Shown: positions 1 through 9,208, numbered from the stretch's first letter. The stretch: 64,000 bases of DNA from Clostridiaceae bacterium (GCA_910575795.1 CAJTGE010000005.1:1-64000); one strand, 5' to 3'. The notes: generated by a model from the letters alone, not told the origin. Made by a program: numbers and translations.

Positions 1-654
1 TATACCCAGGAGCGTCCGTACAAAGGTGATGTCATCAAAGATAAACGCCGGATGTACATCCATTACTATTACAGCATTGAAAATGGTGCTGACGATGAGC
101 AGGCATTCGATAAACGAATTGCCAGCCTTTGCAAAGAACTGTCAGAAGGCAAATATGTTGAAAGCCATAAAAAGGCCTATGACCAGTTCTTTGAAGTAAA
201 GACAACCCCCAAGAGGGGACGTCAGGTTTATTATAAAGAAGATGCCATCAAAGAGGCGCGTCGTTACTTTGGCTACTTTGCTTTGATTACCAATGAAAAA
301 ATGGATGCCTTTACAGCCTTGCATCTGTACAGGATGAAAGATGTTGTAGAGAAAGCCTTTGGTAATCTGAAAGAACGACTTAATATGCGGAGGCTTCTGG
401 TGTCATCTGAAAAAGGTCTTGATGGTAAAATCTTTACAGAGTTTGTTGCATTAATTCTGATATCTCATCTTGACCATAAGATGAAAAAATCAGATTTATA
501 TAAAAACTACACTCTGCATCAGTTGCTTGACGAGCTTGATGTGATTGAGTGCTTTGAAGATGCAAACCATTCCTTAAGGATTGGAGAACTTCTCAATAAG
601 CAGGCAAAAATATATGAGGCTCTCGGAGTGAAGGTACCAACCTCGTCATGTTAA
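1..654 (+). CDS. IS1634-type (IS4 superfamily) DDE transposase, C-terminal part
   Basis: The frame is open from base 1, so the N-terminal part lies outside the window and only about 217 codons are seen. The tail carries YRMKDVVEKAFGNLK, which fits the Y-(2)R-(3)E-(6)K signature around the catalytic glutamate of IS4/IS1634 transposases. The following residues (RRLLVSSEKGLDGKIF, then FVALILISHLDHKM) are typical of the family C-terminus. The enzyme would cut and paste its own element. No terminal inverted repeat was identified after the stop, and the next gene-like sequence is a decayed remnant. Whether the copy is intact cannot be decided here. Confidence 0.8.
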   Translation, partial: YTQERPYKGDVIKDKRRMYIHYYYSIENGADDEQAFDKRIASLCKELSEGKYVESHKKAYDQFFEVKTTPKRGRQVYYKEDAIKEARRYFGYFALITNEKMDAFTALHLYRMKDVVEKAFGNLKERLNMRRLLVSSEKGLDGKIFTEFVALILISHLDHKMKKSDLYKNYTLHQLLDELDVIECFEDANHSLRIGELLNKQAKIYEALGVKVPTSSC

Positions 655-717
655 CTCCGAGAATCCAGGTTTGATGCTGGTTTTCGTGTTCATTTTCTAT
701 TCTGCCCATAAACGGTT

Positions 718-745
718 AGCCGCCGGTAAAGCGGCTTTCTTTATT
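718..745 (+). terminator. Weak hairpin terminator after the transposase
   Basis: AGCCGC (718-723) pairs with GCGGCT (731-736) across a 7-base loop and is followed by TTCTTTATT. It lies 64 bases after the transposase stop. The stem is only 6 bp, so the call is tentative. Confidence 0.45.
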
Positions 746-764
746 GGCTTCCCTTCTTTTACCG

Positions 765-1238
765 TCATTCGGTTTCAAAGGGAATAGGTTCGCCACCATA
801 TTGGTCAATATATTTCTGCGATTCTCTCCAAAAGCCTTTCTGTCCTATGAATTCCTCCAGGTAAAATAGTTTTCTTTCCAGTTCTCGCACCCGATCTTTT
901 AATATTTCAGCCGTGTATTCTTCTTTCTCGTTGTCTTCCTCCGTCCATCCATAGTAATCCAATACGTATTTTCTTGCTTCTTCACTCCCCATGCCGGCTG
1001 TCGCTTTACGCAATGCTTCTTCCTCTCTGTAGATGTTAGGAAAATCAATCGGCCTGTTCCCGTCTCCAACAGCACAACGTGTATTCTCATGTACACTATA
1101 TCATACTTCTGCCCATGCATGGAGCTCCCTACGCTCTTCTCCGGTTATAGATGTTATTTTTTCATATTCCTTTAATTCCCGCTTCAGAAACCGTTTTCGC
1201 TCCTTACTGCCCTGAATTCTGTCACCTTTCTGATTGCT
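765..1238 (-). pseudogene. Decayed accessory gene with an in-frame stop
   Basis: One reverse-strand frame runs from about 1238 to 765 and encodes about 157 residues, interrupted by a TGA at 1103-1101. Upstream of the stop it reads KGDRIQGSKERKRFLKREL and EERRELHAWAEV; downstream it reads HENTRCAVGDGNRPIDFPN, KATAGMGSEEARKYVLDYYG and a charged coiled-coil-like tail. Sense runs continuously on both sides of the stop with no good start after it, so this reads as one gene inactivated by a nonsense change, plausibly from a phage or conjugative element. A shorter protein from the TTG at 1013 (82 residues) is the alternative. I cannot name the family. Confidence 0.5.
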
Positions 1239-1258
1239 TTATCCCCCGCTTTAGTTAT

Positions 1259-1317
1259 TGCCATCTGTATGGTTGTTATGCACCAAATACCTATGCATAA
1301 GAACCATACAGACGGCA
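1259..1317. repeat. Long inverted repeat (24-nt arms, 11-nt loop)
   Basis: The left arm 1259-1282 and right arm 1294-1317 are complementary at 22 of 24 positions around an 11-base loop. No T-run follows, so it is not a simple terminator. It lies between the IS1634 tail with its decayed gene and the first cell-wall-binding gene, and may be a remnant of a palindrome-ended mobile element. Confidence 0.7.
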
Positions 1318-1728
1318 TTGTGGCAGTCAAGGGATAAAGGGCGCTGCTGCTGTAATTTACAGTCGGATACGTTTCTGCGCGTCAGGCAATCCTGTCCCTG
1401 TCGCCAAATTCAATCACAAACTGCCCCTCGCCCCAGTTACGATATGACATGGATCATTTCTTAAATAATGTCCCTGGTAGACAAATCACAGTATTATCGA
1501 ATCTATTATGCATTATATAAAAATGGATGTGTCGAATAATCTGTGATGATTTACACAGATTATTTTACACACCTTTTAACCAGAAAATTGATAATATAAA
1601 GCGAAAATCAATAACAACACTTTACGTGACAAATTTTTATTAGAGGAGCATGATTTCCAACAGACACATAGTTTTTAATGCTCAGAATTAACTCCTTGCT
1701 GAATTTTACAGTTCAGTTTCATTTACTC
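1318..1728. other. Non-coding AT-rich stretch with an internal perfect hairpin
   Basis: No supported gene is seen. The stretch holds a perfect 11-bp hairpin, AATAATCTGTG (1535-1545) with CACAGATTATT (1554-1564). The left side of this hairpin is also partly complementary to 1485-1500, so alternative pairings exist. The rest looks like decayed insertion-sequence flank. Confidence 0.5.
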
Positions 1729-1776
1729 ATAAAAAAGTTGCCCTGCCAATAATCAAGACTGCTGACAGGGCAACTT
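1729..1776 (-). terminator. Rho-independent terminator, reverse strand
   Basis: On the reverse strand an 11-bp stem (arms 1766-1776 and 1735-1745, AAGTTGCCCTG and its complement) is followed by TTTTTT. It lies beyond another terminator-like hairpin after the 1926-3533 gene and may act as a second stop or be left over from a lost gene. Confidence 0.7.
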
Positions 1777-1841
1777 AACCAGACATATTCTTAATTTGCA
1801 GGATAGAATAAATTACTATAGTAGATCATACATTTTAGAAA

Positions 1842-1882
1842 GAACGCTGTAATTCCTTTAAAAATAAGGAATTACAGCGTTC
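1842..1882 (-). terminator. Strong (possibly bidirectional) terminator of the first cell-wall-binding gene
   Basis: A perfect 17-bp stem (1842-1858 with 1866-1882) encloses a 7-base loop. On the reverse strand it is followed by TTTCTAAAAT, 43 bases after the stop of the 1926-3533 gene. An outer pairing of AAATTACTATA near 1810 with TATAGTAATTT near 1890 could extend it. Confidence 0.8.
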
Positions 1883-1925
1883 CTTTTATTATAGTAATTT
1901 CAAAGACGGGATTATACTACTCCAT

Positions 1926-3533
1926 TCATTTTACTTCAATACCAAGTACAGAAAGGTCTACATCAATGCTTTCCGAAACTGCTTTTGACACAGAAGATTC
2001 TGATGTATGAGTAAGCCTCTTCCAACCACCCACCAACTTATCACCACTCTTTATATAGGTATAGGTATTGTCATACAGATTGATCTCCGGAAGTTCGACA
2101 GCATCAAAAACATCTTCTTCGGTTATTGAAGAATCCTTATCAACATAAACTGTGTCTACATAATCGCCCTTGAATTTTATCATAATCCCATCGCCAAGAT
2201 CTTCAATATCATATTTCTTTGTTTTGGATTTCTGAATCTTGCCCTTGTTATTTACAAGATATGTTTTTTCACCTACAAAGAATAATTTGTAATCATCATC
2301 TGCTTCCAGTCTCTTACCGTTAAAATACAGATAGTTATCCTTTACGCCGGTTACACCTTCGCCATTTCTGCCATTCTTGGTATTGAAATAGTATGTGAAA
2401 TCGTCGTTATCTTCTTCAACGCCCGATACCTTTCCGGTCTTCATATATCCATTTTCATCAAAGTAATAGAAACCGCCAGTGGAACGGATGTACTGTAATC
2501 CTGTCTGCATACGGCCTTTTTCGTCAAAGCAGAAATACTTGTTATTGCTTGCTTTCACTTTAATCTTGGCTCTGTAGATACGCGTATGATCATCATCTTC
2601 TACACCTGCAAAATCAGTACCATCCGCTTTCTTTGCTTCGCCGTCGCTGAAATAGTACCAGTCGGTATCATTGTCTGTTCCAACATCCTCAGAACCATCG
2701 ATCTCATACCAGCCGTCTGCTCTCCAGCCCTCTTCCACCTGGTTCATGTAAAGCATATCCTCGATTTTCGCTTCACCAGGTGTTGCATTTCCGTCAAGGC
2801 TTGCATTAAGGCTTGCACCGGAACCAACCTTTACCTTGGCATTATTAATCCATTCATACAACATCTGGCCATGCTCATTGAAGTAGTAATATTTACCATT
2901 TACTTTCTTCTTTTTAGCATCCTTGTAAAGCTTGCCATTGCTTCCGAAGTAGTACCAGCCTTCCTCGTCGCAGATGCCGCACTCATCATCACATCCTGTG
3001 ATATCATCATCATCATCCGGTTTTGCAAGCCATAACCACTGGTTCTGAGCTCTCCAGCCCTCATCCTCGCCATTCAGATAATAGATATCACCGTCTTCTT
3101 CATACCAGCCATCCAGCATTTCACCGTCTTCGTTGAAGTAGTAGGTTTTGCCGTTGATTTTTTTATCTTCAGTTGTCTTCTTACCCTTGCTGCCAAAATA
3201 ATACCAGTGCTCGCCGTCCTCATCCGGGTCAGAGACATCCTCATCGGCAATTGTCTTAGCCCACTGGTTCACCAGCATAGCGCCGTCAGCGCCAACATAA
3301 TACTCGTCATCCACCCAGGAATCCGTCAGCATATCGCCGTCATCATCCAGATAGAACCACTTAGCGCCGTCTTTTCTCCACTCGCCGGTCACCATCTCAT
3401 CATCTTTGTCATAATAGTGCCAAACCCCAGCATCATCTTTCTCCCAACCAGCGGCGAAAGAAGTCATGGAAGCACCCATCGCGAGCAAAGCCGCCGCGGA
3501 TAAAACCGCAACTAATTTTGTCTGCTTTCTCAT
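1926..3533 (-). CDS. Secreted cell-wall-binding repeat protein, paralogue 1
   Basis: This 535-residue protein begins with a signal peptide (RK in the n-region, a hydrophobic Ala/Leu core, cleavage near FAA-GW at about 28). The rest is a chain of roughly 20-residue aromatic/Gly repeats of the W..DG..WYYFD.DG.M type, as in choline/glucan-binding CW_binding_1 modules, interspersed with very acidic Asp/Glu stretches. The last 90 or so residues are repeat-poor. No catalytic domain is visible, so a structural or adhesive surface role anchored through wall glycans is inferred. It has a GGAGAG ribosome binding site and a start shared with the paralogues at 5579 and 10914. It is divergent from paralogue 2. 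Confidence 0.85.
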   Translation of the reverse strand: MRKQTKLVAVLSAAALLAMGASMTSFAAGWEKDDAGVWHYYDKDDEMVTGEWRKDGAKWFYLDDDGDMLTDSWVDDEYYVGADGAMLVNQWAKTIADEDVSDPDEDGEHWYYFGSKGKKTTEDKKINGKTYYFNEDGEMLDGWYEEDGDIYYLNGEDEGWRAQNQWLWLAKPDDDDDITGCDDECGICDEEGWYYFGSNGKLYKDAKKKKVNGKYYYFNEHGQMLYEWINNAKVKVGSGASLNASLDGNATPGEAKIEDMLYMNQVEEGWRADGWYEIDGSEDVGTDNDTDWYYFSDGEAKKADGTDFAGVEDDDHTRIYRAKIKVKASNNKYFCFDEKGRMQTGLQYIRSTGGFYYFDENGYMKTGKVSGVEEDNDDFTYYFNTKNGRNGEGVTGVKDNYLYFNGKRLEADDDYKLFFVGEKTYLVNNKGKIQKSKTKKYDIEDLGDGIMIKFKGDYVDTVYVDKDSSITEEDVFDAVELPEINLYDNTYTYIKSGDKLVGGWKRLTHTSESSVSKAVSESIDVDLSVLGIEVK

Positions 3534-3637
3534 AATAATGCACTCTCCTTTTTTCCTTTTGAACTGCTCTTTTTTCCCGAAATTCCTTAACTTTTAACGG
3601 CCTTACCCTACTTCGGATATGGGGGATCCGGATTTGC
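3534..3637 (-). repeat. Shared leader, copy 1 (inverted relative to 5475-5578)
   Basis: These 104 bases upstream of paralogue 1 are the reverse complement of 5475-5578 with no difference that I can find. They match 10915-11007 over 93 bases before diverging. The similarity continues into the signal-peptide and first-repeat codons. I see no convincing sigma-A hexamers inside. Confidence 0.85.
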
Positions 3638-3657
3638 GCGTTTTATTTGGGAAAATA

Positions 3658-3686
3658 TTGTACATTGACGAGAAATCGGCTATACT
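3658..3686 (+). promoter_or_regulatory. Sigma-A promoter of the AAA-ATPase/nuclease gene
   Basis: TTGTAC (3658-3663), a 17-base spacer and TATACT (3681-3686) lie about 50 bases before the TTG start at 3737. The promoter sits just inside the inverted-repeat arm, so it belongs to the flanked segment rather than to the repeat. Confidence 0.7.
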
Positions 3687-3736
3687 TTCAGTATAAAGAT
3701 GCATCTGGAGACTCGGTTACAGAGAGGAGGTATATT

Positions 3737-5299
3737 TTGAATTACCTGAATACAAACCGTCCGCTGCTCCTGTTTCGGCAGACACTGAATGACGAACTTT
3801 ATGTAGACAAAAGCCTGATGATCGACAGCATATCAAAGTGTATAAACAATGCTGCCAGAAAATATATCTGTATCACAAGGCCAAGGCGATTCGGCAAGAC
3901 AGTGAATGCCAATATGCTGGGGGCATATTATACAAAAGGATATAACAGCCATGATATATTCAAAGATTTGCAGGTCTCACAGTCAAATTTATATGAGGAA
4001 CATTTAAACCAGCACAATGTAATATATATTGATTTTAGTCAAATGCCTGATATTTGTGAATCCTATCAGGATTATATTAAAAGTATACGAAAAAAGATAT
4101 ACAGGGATTTATACGCCGCCTTCCCGGAAGTGGATAAAGATGGATATGATAGCTTGAATGATTTGCTTTTGACTACCCACTCGTCGTTTATTTTTATCCT
4201 GGATGAGTGGGATTCCATTTTTTACAGGGGTTTTATGACATCTGGAGATAAGAACGAATACCTCCGATTTTTAAAAAACCTTCTTAAGGATCAGCCATAT
4301 GTGGAACTGGCTTATATGACGGGCGTCCTCCCCATAGCCAAATATTCCAGCGGCTCCGAATTAAACATGTTCGATGAATTTAATTTTATGAACGACAACA
4401 TATTCGACCAGTATTTTGGCTTCAGCGATGCAGAAGTAAAAGCGCTGTGCATACAGCACCCGGCAGTTCCATTTTCTGAAGTTAAGAAATGGTATGACGG
4501 ATACCATAAACATGACGGGAGCAGTTTATTCAACCCGCGCTCTGTAAGTAAGGCGCTGACCCGGGGGATCTGTTTAAATTATTGGACGGAAACAGGCCCA
4601 ATGGATGAAATCGCGGACTGTATTGAACATAACGTGGATGAAGTACGGGAAGATATTGTAAAGATGGTGGCCGGAATCCCGGTGGAAGTTGACCTGCAGG
4701 GCTACAGCGCTGCGGAACTCCGGTTAAATACACGGGATGAAATTCTTTCCGCCATGGTGGTTTACGGGTTTCTGTCGTATTATAAGGGCAGACTTTCTAT
4801 CCCGAACTATGAGCTGATGGAAAAATACCAGCATGTTCTGTCACGCAGCAGTATGGGCGCAGTCAAAGAAATCGTTGACCGTTCCAGGGATATGCTGGAG
4901 GCTACCCTCCAGTGCAATGAGGAGCGTGTTTCCCAGCTCCTGGAAAAGGTACATGACGCGGAAATCCCCTTTCTGACATACAACGATGAGAATTCCCTGT
5001 CCTGTGTGATTACCCTGTGCTATTTATACGCAAGAAAATTCTATAACATATTACGAGAGGAAAAAAGCGGGAAAGGTTACTGCGACTACCTGTTCCTGCC
5101 CAAAGAATCAGGTTATCCGCCGATTATACTGGAACTGAAAGTGGGAAAATCGGCGGAGGAAGCAATCGAACAGATAAAAGCAAAAAATTATCTGCAGCGT
5201 GCCGAACCATATAGAAAAGCTCTCCTTGTGGGAATAAGCTACGATAAAGAAAAGCGCCACCAGTGCAAAATAGAAAAATATTCATTTCCAGACAAATAG
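3737..5299 (+). CDS. AAA-ATPase-like protein with C-terminal PD-(D/E)XK nuclease fold
   Basis: This 520-residue protein has the layout of the AAA-ATPase_like (PF09820) plus PDDEXK_9 (PF08011) family. RPRRFGKT near residue 50 is the Walker-A-like motif, FILDEWD near 155 the Walker B, and the tail has GYCDYLF followed by ILELKVG, matching the D...ExK nuclease core. The family is abundant in gut Firmicutes and Bacteroidetes and its cellular role is unknown. I chose the TTG at 3737 because GGAGG lies 6 bases upstream and a promoter sits at 3658-3686; the longer open frame from 3647 would start upstream of that promoter. It lies between two divergent cell-wall-binding paralogues with mirrored leaders. 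Confidence 0.8.
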   Translation: MNYLNTNRPLLLFRQTLNDELYVDKSLMIDSISKCINNAARKYICITRPRRFGKTVNANMLGAYYTKGYNSHDIFKDLQVSQSNLYEEHLNQHNVIYIDFSQMPDICESYQDYIKSIRKKIYRDLYAAFPEVDKDGYDSLNDLLLTTHSSFIFILDEWDSIFYRGFMTSGDKNEYLRFLKNLLKDQPYVELAYMTGVLPIAKYSSGSELNMFDEFNFMNDNIFDQYFGFSDAEVKALCIQHPAVPFSEVKKWYDGYHKHDGSSLFNPRSVSKALTRGICLNYWTETGPMDEIADCIEHNVDEVREDIVKMVAGIPVEVDLQGYSAAELRLNTRDEILSAMVVYGFLSYYKGRLSIPNYELMEKYQHVLSRSSMGAVKEIVDRSRDMLEATLQCNEERVSQLLEKVHDAEIPFLTYNDENSLSCVITLCYLYARKFYNILREEKSGKGYCDYLFLPKESGYPPIILELKVGKSAEEAIEQIKAKNYLQRAEPYRKALLVGISYDKEKRHQCKIEKYSFPDK

Positions 5300-5341
5300 A
5301 ACGATTTCTGAAAAAGAACCATATTTTCCACTCAGAAACAG

Positions 5342-5396
5342 CAGGCTGAAAACAGAATTTTCCCATAAAGATATCATCTGTTTTCCGCCTGTTTTT
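5342..5396 (+). terminator. Terminator of the AAA-ATPase/nuclease gene
   Basis: The stem CAGGC..AAAACAGA (5342-5356) pairs with TCTGTTTT..GCCTG (5377-5391), with a two-base internal mismatch, followed by TTTTT. It lies 43 bases after the stop and before the shared leader of the next gene. Confidence 0.75.
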
Positions 5397-5474
5397 GTGA
5401 ATAAAAATACTGTAAACTGCACCTCCGGATCACAGAAAATCCCCTGAAATCTCCATATGTTCCGCCCATAAACA

Positions 5475-5578
5475 GCAAATCCGGATCCCCCATATCCGAA
5501 GTAGGGTAAGGCCGTTAAAAGTTAAGGAATTTCGGGAAAAAAGAGCAGTTCAAAAGGAAAAAAGGAGAGTGCATTATT
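5475..5578 (+). repeat. Shared leader, copy 2 (inverted relative to 3534-3637)
   Basis: This is the mirror copy of 3534-3637. It ends with the GGAGAG ribosome binding site 9 bases before the ATG at 5579. The two arms and their adjoining 5' coding ends flank the ATPase gene symmetrically. Confidence 0.85.
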
Positions 5579-7294
5579 ATGAGAAAGCAGACAAAATTAG
5601 TTGCGGTTCTTTCCGCGGCGGCTTTGCTCGCGATGGGTGCTTCCATGACTTCTTTCGCCGCTGGTTGGGAGAAAGATGACGCTGGGGTTTGGCACTATTA
5701 TGACCGCGATGACGATATGGTAACCGATGAGTGGAGAAAGGATGGCGGCAAGTGGTTCTATCTCGATGACGATGGCGACATGCTGTATGACTCCTGGGTG
5801 GATGATGAGTATTATGTAGGCGATGACGGGGCCATGCTGATCAATCAGTGGAAGAAAACCCTGGCTGATGAGGACGTCAATGACCCGGACGAAGAAGGCG
5901 AGCATTGGTATTACTTTGGAAGTAAAGGAAAGAAGACGGTTGATACCTTAAAAAAGATCAATGGGAAAACCTACTACTTCGATGAAGACGGAGAAATGGA
6001 ATACGGCTGGTATACCAAAAACAATGATGTCTTCTATCTTGGCGATGAGGATGACGGCGCAAGGGTTGAAAATGCCTGGCGCTGGCTGACAAATCCCAGC
6101 CAGGAGGATGAGGATCATGATGCGGCCGCAGCGTTCCTTGGCTGTACAGATTCCAGCAGCGACGGCTGTGACGAAGAGGGATGGTACTGGTTCGGCACAG
6201 GCGGAAAGATGGCAAGAGACGCCGATAAGAAGAAAGTTAATGGAAAATATTATTATTTCAATAAGCATGGCCAGATGCTGTATGAGTGGATTAATGACCA
6301 GAAAGTCAGCGGCGTAGCCCCGGCAACCCCGACCAATGCAAAGCTTGATGGCAGTATCCCCGCAGCGAGCGCCGGTTCCGCATACATTGACAGCATGATT
6401 TATACAAACGAAGTAGAGGACGGCTCCAGGGTAGACGGCTGGTATCAGATTGACGGTTCCAAAGATACAGGTAAGGATACCGATACAGACTGGTATTTCT
6501 TTAAAGACGGAAGGGCAAAGAAAGCATCAAGGACTGCCACGGATTACAGGGTAAATAATGACGACGGCCCGGTATATGTAGCACGCATCAAAGTAACCAG
6601 CCCGAAGGGCGGCAAAGAATATTTTGCATTTAACGAATATGGCCAGATGCAGACCGGATTACAGTATGTTCCGGCTGAAAGAGGATTCTATTACTTTGAC
6701 AGCAACGGATACCCGGTAACCGGAAAGGTAATCAATGTAGAGTGTGACGACGATACCTATGAGTTCTATTTTAATAAGAACAATGGTGCAAATGCCAAAG
6801 GCCTTAACGGCGAAAAGAGCGGTTACCTTTACTTCAATGGTAAGAAATTAGTAGCCGATGATGATTACAGACTCTATTACTACAATGGGGATGTATATCT
6901 TGTAAATACGAAGGGCAAAATCCAGAAGACCAACAGGAAATATGATATTGAGAATTCCGGTATTGAGCATGATAAGGTTGATGTGACCTTCAGAAACAAT
7001 GGTACTGTAAAAGACATTTCCTATGAGAACGGAAGCGGTACCATAACATTGAATGATGCAGGTTTAATCTATAACACGTTATTGGAAACAAGCAATGGAT
7101 CTTCATTTAACTGTGATGCGGAAGGCAAGTATTCCGAGAAATATGTAAATATTCCGTACATCCAGCTTTATGACGATGATGTCTATACTTATGATTTCAG
7201 GAATGTAACAGTTAGTAACAACACGCTCAATCTGAACGGTGTATCTGAAAAGTGGTTTGATGTAAATGTTTCTAATACAGGAACATGGAGATAA
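5579..7294 (+). CDS. Secreted cell-wall-binding repeat protein, paralogue 2
   Basis: This 571-residue protein has the same signal peptide as paralogue 1 and almost the same first 60 or so residues, after which the repeats diverge in sequence and spacing. Aromatic/Gly repeats continue to about residue 440 (for example NGKYYYFN.HGQMLYEW near 220). A repeat-free C-terminal part of about 130 residues follows and differs from those of the paralogues. It is presumably exported by Sec and held on the wall through its repeats; the ligand is unknown. The conserved head with variable tail suggests recombination or gene conversion between paralogues. Confidence 0.85.
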   Translation: MRKQTKLVAVLSAAALLAMGASMTSFAAGWEKDDAGVWHYYDRDDDMVTDEWRKDGGKWFYLDDDGDMLYDSWVDDEYYVGDDGAMLINQWKKTLADEDVNDPDEEGEHWYYFGSKGKKTVDTLKKINGKTYYFDEDGEMEYGWYTKNNDVFYLGDEDDGARVENAWRWLTNPSQEDEDHDAAAAFLGCTDSSSDGCDEEGWYWFGTGGKMARDADKKKVNGKYYYFNKHGQMLYEWINDQKVSGVAPATPTNAKLDGSIPAASAGSAYIDSMIYTNEVEDGSRVDGWYQIDGSKDTGKDTDTDWYFFKDGRAKKASRTATDYRVNNDDGPVYVARIKVTSPKGGKEYFAFNEYGQMQTGLQYVPAERGFYYFDSNGYPVTGKVINVECDDDTYEFYFNKNNGANAKGLNGEKSGYLYFNGKKLVADDDYRLYYYNGDVYLVNTKGKIQKTNRKYDIENSGIEHDKVDVTFRNNGTVKDISYENGSGTITLNDAGLIYNTLLETSNGSSFNCDAEGKYSEKYVNIPYIQLYDDDVYTYDFRNVTVSNNTLNLNGVSEKWFDVNVSNTGTWR

Positions 7295-7338
7295 CTGAAT
7301 TAAATTCAATGTTATAATTGAATAAATAGAGAGTAAGT

Positions 7339-7378
7339 GAGGATATTTCTGCCTGATTTCGGAAATATCCTCATTTTT
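7339..7378 (+). terminator. Terminator of paralogue 2
   Basis: GAGGATATTTC (7339-7349) pairs perfectly with GAAATATCCTC (7362-7372) and is followed by ATTTTTAT, 44 bases after the stop codon. Confidence 0.85.
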
Positions 7379-7380
7379 AT

Positions 7381-7500
7381 AGTGTATAGTATTTATAAAC
7401 TATTATATACTTATCTTGATGTGGAAAGCAATGGACTTACAGATGCGAAAGGTACCAACGATAAAAACCGAATAGATATTAATCAGGTTCTTCAGGGTAG
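7381..7500 (+). other. Possible gene fragment left of the IS256-type element
   Basis: One frame stays open through this stretch and reads YLDVESNGLTDAKGTNDKNR then IDINQVLQ, stopping just inside the element. It has no start or ribosome binding site. It may be the interrupted end of a gene cut by the insertion, but I do not recognise the family. Confidence 0.25.
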
Positions 7501-9092
7501 TGTAAAATAATTTGTGTCTTTGGAAAAAATACCTCTTTTTTGATAAGAATCAAGATATGGCAATTCTGATCAAAAAGGAGGATTTTTATGTCAGCAACAA
7601 AACAACAAATACGACAGATTATTGCAGATAACAACCTTAACAGCGTGGCTGATGTTTACAGCCTGCTAAAGGACAGCTTTAATGATATCCTTCAGGAGCT
7701 TATGGAGGCGGAGCTGGATGCATCCTTTGGCTACGAAAAAATCAGAAAATGGTGTTCTCACATCCAACAAACGCAACGGATATTTTTCCAAAACATTGAA
7801 GAGCCAGTATGGCGAATTCCAGATCAATGTCCCAAGAGACCGTGAAGGAGAATTCGAGCCAAAGCTTATTCCCAAATACCAGAGGGACATCTCCGGCATT
7901 GAAGAAAAAGTGATTTCCCTTTATGCAAGAGGTATGAGCACAAGGGATATCCATGACCAGATACAGGAGCTTTACGGGATGGAACTGTCCGCTGAAATGG
8001 TCAGTAAGATAACAGACAGAATCCTGCCGGAAACCAAAGAATGGCAGTCACACCCATTAAATGCGGTCTACCCGTTTGTATTCATGGACTGTATCCATTA
8101 CAAGGTCAGGGAAGACGGACGCATCCTCAGTCGTGCCGCTTACATGGTTCTTGGAATCATAGCAGACGGCTGCAAAGATATCTGTAGTATCACAGTGGGC
8201 GCCAACGAGACCGGTAAATTCTGGCTTGGGATGTTAAATGACCTGAAAAACCGCGGTGTGGAGGATGTGCTGTTCTTCTGCGTGGACGGGCTTGCGGGAT
8301 TTAAGGAAGCTATAGGGGCAGTATATCCTCAGGCCCAGATACAGCGGTGTGTTACCATATGATGCGCAATTCTTTCAAATATGTCAATTACAGTGATCGG
8401 AAGAAGTTTTCTTCTGACTTTAAAGCCGTGTATCATTCTCCAAATGAGTTATCTGCACTGTCTGAACTGGAAAAGATCAAGGAGAAATGGGGAAAGAAAT
8501 ACCTCTATGCGGTCAGTAACTGGGAAAAAAACTGGGAGGATGTCCGTTCCTTCTTCCAGTTTTCCGATGATATCCGGCGCATCATATATACTACAAACAT
8601 CATAGAAGGACTTAACCGCCAGTACTGGAAAGTAACCAAGACAAAAAGCGTATTCCCAAGCGATAGCTCTTTGGAAAAAATGCTGTATCCTGCCAGTGGA
8701 AACATAATCAAGAAGTGGACACAGCGTTACCGGAACTGGGATCAGGTGCTTAACCAGATTATTGTTCTTTATAGAGACAGGATCGCCGGTAGCTATAAAA
8801 AAGCTGGAACAGCATATCATATCAAGAATGTCCCGGCCTTATTCCATCGGCATTAGCAGTATTGCCAGGAATATCCAGCCTTATTTCGGAGGCCGGGTGG
8901 CAGCGCCCACAAAATATTTCCCTTCTGCTGATGCCTGATTGGTTTGCAAAAAATCTGATATATGTGTATAGAAACAGATAAACGGGCAATACTATTATCA
9001 GAAAAGAAATCCACTTTGTTCGACAACAAATTTTTACATATCTGATTCCTACCAACAAAGATTTTTCACCTGTAGACACAAGATTTTTTACA
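7501..9092 (+). mobile_element. Degenerate IS256-family element
   Basis: Imperfect terminal repeats are proposed: TGTAAAATAATTTGTGTCT at 7501 and, inverted, TGTAAAAAATCTTGTGTCT ending at 9092 (about 16 of 20 matching). They enclose a frameshifted IS256-type transposase. The 236 bases between the transposase stop and the right end are longer than usual and I see no gene there. No 8-bp target duplication is visible, so the right boundary is uncertain. Confidence 0.55.
7588..8856 (+). pseudogene. IS256-family transposase with two frameshifts
   Basis: AAGGAGG precedes the ATG at 7588. The protein continues across three segments. The first frame runs to FGYEK, then a +1 shift occurs at the A6 run 7736-7741. 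The second frame carries the first catalytic aspartates (FMDCIHYKV, FCVDGLAGF) and ends at 8362. The third (RNSFKYV onward, with the glutamate in TTNIIEGLNRQ) resumes in the original frame after a one-base loss near 8350. All DDE residues are encoded but no single frame carries them. The A-run could allow slippage, but the second break makes an inactive copy likely. Confidence 0.85.
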
Positions 9093-9175
9093 GTCTGAAA
9101 ATTAAATTTATAAAAATACTTGTATAACGACAACCGGGCTAATAGCATACAACAAAATATTGTGAAATAATAATA

Positions 9176-9208
9176 CCGTCCAACAATCTTAATTTGATTA
9201 TTGGACGG
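9176..9208 (-). terminator. Hairpin terminator after paralogue 3 (reverse strand)
   Basis: A 12-bp stem (9176-9187 with 9197-9208, one wobble pair on the reverse strand) is followed on that strand by TATTATTATTT. It lies 126 bases beyond the stop of the 9334-10914 gene; nothing else is recognised in between. Confidence 0.6.

Noticed and set aside
7736-7741. Programmed frameshift at A6 making a functional IS256-type transposase
   Set aside because: A second, signal-free frame break near 8350 means slippage at A6 alone would not restore the protein.
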